In this document: one piece after another, positions 6,403 to 11,686 of the stretch | Position numbering within the stretch: the first letter of the stretch is position 1 | Layout of the letters: the number at the start of each line of letters is the position of its first letter | Assembly: GCA_003519545.1 (NCBI GenBank) | Contig: DOWN01000107.1 | Location: 1,205 to 12,890, forward strand | Length of the DNA: 11,686 bases | Source: Bacteroidota bacterium | GTDB lineage: Bacteria; Bacteroidota; Ignavibacteria; Tepidaquicellales; Tepidaquicellaceae | Direction of reading: 5' to 3' | Program-made: the position numbers and the translations under genes | The notes under the pieces: generated by a model | Seen by the model: only the letters and a program-made list of their open reading frames with translations | The model's database searches: none | What the model was told of the DNA's origin: nothing

Positions 6403-6435
6403 CATATAAGCCAGTGTGAAAACACTGGCTTTTTT
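6377..6435 (+). repeat. 59-bp direct repeat, unit 2
   Basis: Exact match to 5957-6015: T-arm, acceptor 3' strand, spacer and terminator. The sequences diverge inside the final T-run, one base before the run ends in unit 1. Confidence 0.9.
6409..6435 (+). terminator. Terminator, duplicate copy before xseA
   Basis: Same 8-bp stem AGCCAGTG/CACTGGCT (6409-6416 and 6423-6430) and loop TGAAAA, followed by TTTTT. It would stop any transcript reading through the GIY-YIG ORF and separates the tRNA locus from the xseA operon 45 bases further on. Confidence 0.85.
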
Positions 6436-6479
6436 ATTTTATATTGGCTTTTTAAATTTATATTCATAATTTGAATATT

Positions 6480-7673
6480 ATGGAAAACAATACACCTGTT
6501 TCAATTTCAGAACTCACCAAAAGATTAAAATCTGTCGTTGAATATGAATTTAAATTTGTCTTCGCTGAAGGTGAAATCTCAAATTTTAAATTACATTCTC
6601 CAAAAGGAAATATGTATTTCGTTTTGAAAGACGATTCTTCTTCAATCAACGCTGTGATGTGGAATACTCAAAACACTAAACTAAATTTTCAGCCGAAAGA
6701 CGGTTTAAAAGTTATTATAAAAGGCAGAATCACAATATGGGATGCAAGAGGTACATATCAAATTGATGTTTGGGAAATGATGCAATCCGGTTTAGGTGAT
6801 CTTCAGTTAGCATTTGAAAAGTTAAAAGAAAAATTAAAATCAGAAGGCTTATTTGATGAATCTCATAAAAAACCATTACCTCAATTTCCAAAAAATGTTG
6901 CTATCATTACTTCAGAGACAGGTGCGGTTATTAAAGATTTCATAAGAGTTTCCGAAAAAAGATTTCCATTAATAAATTTAATTTTAATTCCCGCTGCGAT
7001 GCAAGGGGAAGGTGCAGCAAAAACAGTTATCAATGCATTAAAAACTGCAAACAATCCGGATTTAAAAATTGATGTTATTTGTATCGCCAGAGGAGGTGGT
7101 TCTATTGAAGATTTATGGGAGTTTAATAATGAAAATCTTGCCCGCGAAATTTTCAAATCCGAAGTTCCGGTCGTGAGTGCAATTGGACACGAAACTGATT
7201 TCACAATTGCAGATTTTGTTGCTGATAAACGTGCACCTACTCCGTCAGCGGCAGCGGAAATCATATTACCGGATAAAAATGATTATCTTGAACGCTTAAA
7301 CCGTTTTCAGTATCTTATTAACAATTTAGGTATAAGAAAAATCAATAACTTAACTTCAAATTTAACTTACATTCAAAACAATTATTTTTTCAGAAAACCC
7401 CTCGACACTTTGAATAATTTTAAGATAAATCTTGATGAATTTGAAGATGAATTATTAAAATTACCGGTGACTAAAATCAATAATTTAAATACCGAACTAA
7501 ACTACATTGAAAAAATCTTTTTCAATCTTTCTCCTGAAAATAATTTGAAACGTGGTTATTCAATTATAAAAAAAGGTGATGAATACATTTCATCAGCAAA
7601 AAAATTGAACTTATTTGATAAAATAACCATTAAATTCAAAGATGGATCAAAAGATGCGGAGGTAACTAAGTAA
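6480..7673 (+). CDS. xseA: Exodeoxyribonuclease VII large subunit
   Basis: Catalytic subunit of exonuclease VII, which with several XseB chains degrades single-stranded DNA to oligonucleotides in the cytoplasm. 397 aa from ATG 6480, within the family range. Seen: N-terminal OB-fold (about 5-100, VSISELTKRLKSVVE, WVEGEISN-like FAEGEISNFKLHSPKG at 29-43), then the catalytic domain with TSETGAVIKDF (144-154), ARGGGSIEDLWEFNNE (203-218) and AIGHETDFTIADFVADKRAPTPSAAAE (234-260), a helical region, and the C-terminal LKRGYSII motif. A TTG at 6471 could add three residues, but the ATG fits family starts. No Shine-Dalgarno site. First gene of a five-gene operon; its promoter is not clear in the 45 bases after the terminator. 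Confidence 0.95.
   Translation: MENNTPVSISELTKRLKSVVEYEFKFVFAEGEISNFKLHSPKGNMYFVLKDDSSSINAVMWNTQNTKLNFQPKDGLKVIIKGRITIWDARGTYQIDVWEMMQSGLGDLQLAFEKLKEKLKSEGLFDESHKKPLPQFPKNVAIITSETGAVIKDFIRVSEKRFPLINLILIPAAMQGEGAAKTVINALKTANNPDLKIDVICIARGGGSIEDLWEFNNENLAREIFKSEVPVVSAIGHETDFTIADFVADKRAPTPSAAAEIILPDKNDYLERLNRFQYLINNLGIRKINNLTSNLTYIQNNYFFRKPLDTLNNFKINLDEFEDELLKLPVTKINNLNTELNYIEKIFFNLSPENNLKRGYSIIKKGDEYISSAKKLNLFDKITIKFKDGSKDAEVTK
7658..7663 (+). promoter_or_regulatory. Strong Shine-Dalgarno site of xseB
   Basis: GGAGGT, 9 bases before the xseB ATG and inside the last codons of xseA. It is the best Shine-Dalgarno match at any gene start in the window, where most genes have none, and may ensure excess XseB over XseA. 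Confidence 0.6.
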
Positions 7674-7885
7674 TGGCTAAATCTATTGATAATGAAAGTT
7701 TCGAGTTCAATTATAAAAAACTTGAAAAAATTATGCAAAAACTTGAATCCGAACTGGATGAAACTTCGTTAGATGAGTTAATGAAGAATTATCAGGAAGG
7801 ATTAAAATTAATTAACATCTGCAGAAAAAAACTAAAAGAAGCAGAATTAAAAATAGAAAAAATAAATTCAGAATATAACAATTAA
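7673..7885 (+). CDS. xseB: Exodeoxyribonuclease VII small subunit
   Basis: 70-aa helical subunit that binds XseA in multiple copies to make exonuclease VII. Seen: the family pattern FNYKKLEKIMQKLESELDETSLDELMKNYQEGLKLINICRKKLKEAE, split here as FNYKKLEKIMQKLE (13-26), two-helix hairpin with ETSLDELMKNYQEGLKLI (30-47), and CRKKLKEAELKIEKI (50-64). The ATG overlaps the xseA stop by one base (TAATG), giving translational coupling, and it is preceded by a strong Shine-Dalgarno site. dxs starts one base after its stop; xseB next to dxs or ispA is a familiar bacterial arrangement. Confidence 0.93.
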   Translation: MAKSIDNESFEFNYKKLEKIMQKLESELDETSLDELMKNYQEGLKLINICRKKLKEAELKIEKINSEYNN

Positions 7886-7886
7886 T

Positions 7887-9806
7887 ATGTCAACAACAGA
7901 ATTTGACTTACAGAATACTAAATTTTTAAAAAATGTTGAATATCCTAACGACCTCAAAAAATTAAATTTGATGGATCTGAGGGTTTTGTCAGATGAAATA
8001 AGGGAATATCTGATTGATGTTATTTCCAAAATCGGAGGGCATCTTGGAGCATCTCTCGGAGTTGTTGAATTAACTTTAGCACTTCATTATGTTTATAATA
8101 CTCCTGACGATAAAATTCTTTGGGATGTCGGACATCAAGGTTATATTCATAAAATTTTAACAGGCAGAAGAGATTCATTAAAAACCATCAGACAAAAAGG
8201 TGGTATAAGCGGATTTTTAAAAAGAGATGAATCTGAATACGACGTTTTCGGTGCAGGACATGCTACCACTTCAATATCCGCAGCATTAGGTATTGCGGCT
8301 GCCCGTGATTTTCAAAAAAGAAATTATAAAGTTGTTGCTGTAATAGGTGATGGTTCAATGACCGGTGGAATGGCTTATGAAGCGATGAATAACATTGGAC
8401 TCTTAAAAAAAGATATAGTTGTTATTCTGAATGATAATAAAATGTCTATCGCTCCTAATGTATGGGCAATTCAAAATTATTTTAATGAACTTCTCACTAA
8501 CGATACATATAACAGATTCAGAAGTAAAGTCTGGGAACTGACAGGTTCTTTTGATAAAAATACAAGTGATCGTATAAGAAAAGTAGCGGCGAAAATTGAA
8601 GGCGGATTGAAAGGTGTTATAACTCCGGGTATGTTGTTTGAATCTCTCGGCTTCAGATATTTCGGACCGGTTAACGGACATAATGTTGTCAATCTTGTAA
8701 AAATTCTTGAAGATATAAATAAAATTTCAGGTCCAATTCTTCTACACGTTGTCACAGAAAAAGGAAAAGGTCCTTCTTATGCGGATGCTCATCCACAAAA
8801 AATTCACGCATTAACACCATTTGATAAAACAACAGGTGTTGAGTTAAAAAAATCAAGTGTTCCGACTTATACAAAAATATTTGGTGAAGCGTTAACAGAC
8901 TTGGCAAAAAAAGATGATAAAATAATCGGAGTTACCGCTGCAATGCCGGACGGAACAGGATTAAACATTTTACAAAAAGAACTTCCTCAAAAATATTTTG
9001 ATGTCGGAATAGCAGAACAGCATGGAGTTACTTTCTGTGCGGGATTAGCAACCGAAGGGTTCACTCCTGTTGCCGCGATTTATTCAACATTTCTTCAGAG
9101 AGCATTTGACCAGATAATTCATGATGTTGCAATTCAAAAATTACCTGTTGTATTTGTGCTTGACAGAGGAGGACTTGTAGGGGCTGACGGACCAACGCAT
9201 CATGGAACTTTTGATTTAACTTATTTGAGATTAATTCCTAATATGGTTGTGATGGCACCAAAAGATGAACAGGAACTACGGGATATGTTATACACTGCAA
9301 CTTTATATAAAAGAGGTCCAATTGCTCTGAGATATCCGAGAGGAAATGCTTTAGGCGTTGAGATTAAAGATTATACAAAGTTAGAAATTGGAAAAGGTGA
9401 AGTTGTGAAATCAGGTAAAGATGTTGCTATACTTGCAATTGGTAATATGGTTCATAATTCAATGCAAGCATCTGAATTGCTCGCTAAAGAAGGTATAGAC
9501 GCTGAAGTTGTGAATATGAGATTTGTAAAACCATTAGATACCGCTTTGTTAAATGACGTATTTAGTAAATTCAAAAAAGTAATTACTGTTGAAGATAATA
9601 CTGTAATCGGTGGCATTGGAAGTGCTGTCGCTGAATATGCTGAAAACTTAGGATATAAAAATGATTTATTAATTCACGGAATACCTGATAAATTTATAGA
9701 ACATGGCAAACCTGAAGAACTTCATCAGGAATTGCATCTTGATGCAGAAGGTATTGCATTCACAGTTAAGAATTTTTTAATGAATTCAGTTGAAGTAAAA
9801 ATTTAA
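7887..9806 (+). CDS. dxs: 1-deoxy-D-xylulose-5-phosphate synthase
   Basis: Thiamine-diphosphate enzyme that opens the MEP pathway: pyruvate plus glyceraldehyde 3-phosphate gives DXP and CO2. 639 aa, typical length. Seen: VGHQGYIHKILTGR (81-94), FGAGHATTSISAALG (121-135), the ThDP motif starting GDGSMTGGMAYEAMNN (155-169) with metal ligand N183 in LNDNKMSIAP, EKGKGP (291-296), catalytic E377 in VGIAEQHGVTF (373-383), and the transketolase pyrimidine and C-terminal domains (RGGLVGADGPTHHG 427-440; ITVEDNTVIGGIGSAV 566-581). The usual HQ-A/S-Y is HQGY here, a mild variant. ATG start one base after xseB; the stop overlaps the next gene's ATG. Its product feeds Dxr, encoded on the opposite strand at 1489-2640. 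Confidence 0.97.
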   Translation: MSTTEFDLQNTKFLKNVEYPNDLKKLNLMDLRVLSDEIREYLIDVISKIGGHLGASLGVVELTLALHYVYNTPDDKILWDVGHQGYIHKILTGRRDSLKTIRQKGGISGFLKRDESEYDVFGAGHATTSISAALGIAAARDFQKRNYKVVAVIGDGSMTGGMAYEAMNNIGLLKKDIVVILNDNKMSIAPNVWAIQNYFNELLTNDTYNRFRSKVWELTGSFDKNTSDRIRKVAAKIEGGLKGVITPGMLFESLGFRYFGPVNGHNVVNLVKILEDINKISGPILLHVVTEKGKGPSYADAHPQKIHALTPFDKTTGVELKKSSVPTYTKIFGEALTDLAKKDDKIIGVTAAMPDGTGLNILQKELPQKYFDVGIAEQHGVTFCAGLATEGFTPVAAIYSTFLQRAFDQIIHDVAIQKLPVVFVLDRGGLVGADGPTHHGTFDLTYLRLIPNMVVMAPKDEQELRDMLYTATLYKRGPIALRYPRGNALGVEIKDYTKLEIGKGEVVKSGKDVAILAIGNMVHNSMQASELLAKEGIDAEVVNMRFVKPLDTALLNDVFSKFKKVITVEDNTVIGGIGSAVAEYAENLGYKNDLLIHGIPDKFIEHGKPEELHQELHLDAEGIAFTVKNFLMNSVEVKI

Positions 9807-10252
9807 TGAAATTATTTTTTATCATATTAACTTCGTTTTTATTTTTCAGCGGATGTGCGGATAAAATTACAGCCCCCGAAGAAGTTGTTTATTCTGATAT
9901 TCTTGAGATAAACGGTTTGATTGATAGTTTAGGGGGAGATTGTTCAGGCGTAATAATAAGAACAAGAGATTTGGGAAATTTTAATTTGAGTCAATATGAG
10001 AAATTAAAATTTGAATTGAACAATTCATCCGATGCAGATCTTGCGGCTTTTCAAATATATTATACTGAATCAGGTAATAATGTTTTTTTAGTAAATATAG
10101 AGGGTGAAAATATAACCGGAACTCGTTCTGTTGAAATTAATTCTCCAAAATCAAATGTTCAGTTGAATTTGAGAATTATGTTAAAGTCATCTGTTTGCAC
10201 AGGTCACATATATCATTTAACAGTTAAAGATTTAAAAATTAAAGCAAAATAA
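9806..10252 (+). CDS. Small lipoprotein of unknown function
   Basis: 148 aa, family not recognised. Seen: K2, a hydrophobic signal core and a lipobox ending SGC, so C17 would be lipidated; D19 at mature position +3. The mature part of about 130 residues alternates hydrophobic and polar residues, suggesting a beta-sandwich, with two further cysteines (C46 in GGDCSG and C131 in SSVCTG) that could form a disulfide. No catalytic motif is visible. ATG overlaps the dxs stop by one base (TAATG), and the stop lies 3 bases before miaB, so it is embedded in the operon, probably by coupled translation rather than shared function. A carbohydrate-binding-like jelly roll is possible but only a guess. Confidence 0.75.
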   Translation: MKLFFIILTSFLFFSGCADKITAPEEVVYSDILEINGLIDSLGGDCSGVIIRTRDLGNFNLSQYEKLKFELNNSSDADLAAFQIYYTESGNNVFLVNIEGENITGTRSVEINSPKSNVQLNLRIMLKSSVCTGHIYHLTVKDLKIKAK

Positions 10253-10255
10253 TTT

Positions 10256-11683
10256 TTGATAGATTTAAATAATTTAATATTAGATAACAAAACAAAAAAT
10301 CAGACCGGAAGTTTTAATAAATCCGGCAATGATAAAAAAGTTTATATTGAAACTTACGGGTGTCAGATGAATTATTCTGATACGGAAATTGTATTGAGTG
10401 TATTGAGTAAATCAGGATATAATGAAACAACCGATATAAATAATGCTGATGCGATTTTGCTGAATACTTGTTCCATAAGAGAAAATGCGGAGAAAAAAAT
10501 ATTTTACAGACTTGATGCATTGAAATATTTTAAAAGGAGAAATCCAAATTTAGTAGTCGGTATTCTTGGTTGCATGGCAGAGAGGTTAAGAAAAGATTTA
10601 ATTGAAAATAAAAAAATTGTTGATATTATTGTTGGACCGGATGAATACAGAAAAGTGCCTGAACTTATTGATAAAGTTTTTGAAACCGGAGAAAAAGGTA
10701 TTGCCGTTAAACTTTCTAAAGTTGAAACTTATGATGATATAGTTCCGGTAAGGAGAGAAGGCGTCTCTGCATGGATTACTATTATGAGAGGTTGTGATAA
10801 ATTCTGTACTTATTGTGTGGTTCCGTTTACAAGGGGAAGGGAAAGAAGCAGAAAACTTTCATCAATTGTGGATGAAGCAAAAAGATTGTATGATGAAGGA
10901 GTCAAAGATATTTGGTTATTGGGACAAAATGTAAATTCTTACAGATATGATAATTATGATTTTTCGGATTTATTAAAAACCGTTGCCATTGCTGTTCCTG
11001 AAATGAGAGTGAGATATACAACTTCACACCCATATGATTTGAATATGAAATTACTTGAAACAATGGCTGAATATGATAATATATGTAAATATATTCATTT
11101 GCCTATTCAGTCAGGATCTGACAGGATTTTAAAATTGATGAACAGAGAATATTCGGTTGAAGATTATATGAAGGTTATGTTAAAAGCGAGAGAGATGATG
11201 CCGGATGTCGGTCTTTCTACTGATATTATTTCAGGATTTCCTACCGAAACTGAAGAAGACCATCAAATGACTTTGAACGTTATAAAAGAAGTTATGTATG
11301 ATTATGCTTATATGTTCACATATTCAAGAAGACCTAATACTAAAGCATTCAGAATGGAAGATGATATACCAAATGAAACTAAAACAAGAAGACTTGATGA
11401 AATTATCGAATTGCAGAGAGAAATGTCTTATGAAAGCCATAAAAAATTAATCGGGAAAAAGATTAAAGTTTTATTGGAAACTGTAAGTAAAAAATCCGAA
11501 AACAATCTGATGGGAAGGACAGATTGTAATAAATCGGTTATAATACCTGCGATTTCAAAAAATTCTTATGTTGATAATTCAGGTGATTTAATTTCCGGAA
11601 AAGAATATAACATTGGTGATTATGTGAATGTAAAAATTAATAAATGTAACTCTGCCACACTCTTTGGGGAAACTGAAGAATAA
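10256..11683 (+). CDS. miaB: tRNA-2-methylthio-N6-dimethylallyladenosine synthase
   Basis: Radical SAM methylthiotransferase that adds a methylthio group to i6A37 of tRNAs reading U-starting codons. 475 aa. Seen: the UPF0004 domain (about 28-135) with auxiliary [4Fe-4S] cysteines C36 (YGCQMN), C72 (NTCSIRENA) and C106 (GCMAE), the radical SAM core with C180, C184 and C187 (RGCDKFCTYCVVPFTRGRERSR) and LLGQNVNSY (221-229), HLPIQSGSD (281-289), GFPTETEED (327-335), and a C-terminal TRAM RNA-binding domain (about 400-470, MGRTD, INKCNSATLFGE). Start is TTG at 10256: an in-frame stop is two codons upstream and the first ATG is residue 38, inside the cluster-binding region. About 25 extra N-terminal residues look disordered. 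Its i6A substrate uses dimethylallyl diphosphate, the product of the pathway begun by dxs two genes upstream. Confidence 0.95.
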   Translation: MIDLNNLILDNKTKNQTGSFNKSGNDKKVYIETYGCQMNYSDTEIVLSVLSKSGYNETTDINNADAILLNTCSIRENAEKKIFYRLDALKYFKRRNPNLVVGILGCMAERLRKDLIENKKIVDIIVGPDEYRKVPELIDKVFETGEKGIAVKLSKVETYDDIVPVRREGVSAWITIMRGCDKFCTYCVVPFTRGRERSRKLSSIVDEAKRLYDEGVKDIWLLGQNVNSYRYDNYDFSDLLKTVAIAVPEMRVRYTTSHPYDLNMKLLETMAEYDNICKYIHLPIQSGSDRILKLMNREYSVEDYMKVMLKAREMMPDVGLSTDIISGFPTETEEDHQMTLNVIKEVMYDYAYMFTYSRRPNTKAFRMEDDIPNETKTRRLDEIIELQREMSYESHKKLIGKKIKVLLETVSKKSENNLMGRTDCNKSVIIPAISKNSYVDNSGDLISGKEYNIGDYVNVKINKCNSATLFGETEE

Positions 11684-11686
11684 ATC

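Noticed and set aside
6471..6479. Upstream TTG start for XseA
   Set aside because: Adds only three residues; the ATG at 6480 matches the usual family N-terminus. TTG starts do occur here, so it is not excluded.
6881..7264. Minus-strand 127-aa ORF within xseA, and similar minus-strand ORFs within dxs and miaB
   Set aside because: Fully inside well-supported genes, no recognisable domain or start context.

Overview
The window is AT-rich (roughly one third G+C by eye). Shine-Dalgarno sites are scarce, TTG starts are common, and the tRNA promoters carry a -10 close to TAnnTTTG, the Bacteroidota-type motif. Together with a ~145-residue CrtZ-like hydroxylase and the protein families present, this suggests the Bacteroidota/Chlorobiota lineage, possibly an Ignavibacteria-like bacterium. 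That placement is an inference; the sequence carries no rRNA marker.

Left half, all on the minus strand (read right to left): tRNA-His, an ECF sigma factor, its membrane anti-sigma factor and a TlpA-like thioredoxin lipoprotein form one apparent transcription unit ending in a hairpin terminator at 2654-2683. A likely dxr promoter lies inside that terminator hairpin and drives dxr-rseP (isoprenoid step 2 and the site-2 protease). Beyond rseP is a tRNA-Ser(GCU), cut by the window edge, with its own promoter.

Middle (5030-6480): an intergenic stretch with a short 10-bp tandem repeat, then crtZ (carotenoid hydroxylase) on the plus strand. Next is a mosaic tRNA-Asn locus: a tRNA promoter, a broken tRNA-Asn, an intact tRNA-Asn(GUU) with terminator, a GIY-YIG nuclease ORF, then two more broken tRNA-Asn 3' parts, the last followed by an exact copy of the terminator. 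Each broken copy carries the same perfect 18-bp palindrome, ATCCCGATTCATCGGGAT. It lies directly 5' of the anticodon GTT in the left copy and directly 3' of it in both right copies. This is the most unusual part of the window and looks like a small GIY-YIG mobile or rearranged element that has split a tRNA gene and restored a working copy.

Right half, plus strand: xseA-xseB-dxs-lipoprotein-miaB, a tight operon with overlaps or gaps of a few bases. XseAB form exonuclease VII, Dxs opens the MEP isoprenoid pathway, and MiaB modifies A37 of tRNAs whose anticodons read U-starting codons after a MEP-derived prenyl group has been attached. Dxs and Dxr are thus both present but on opposite strands; with CrtZ and MiaB the window is enriched for making or using isoprenoids.
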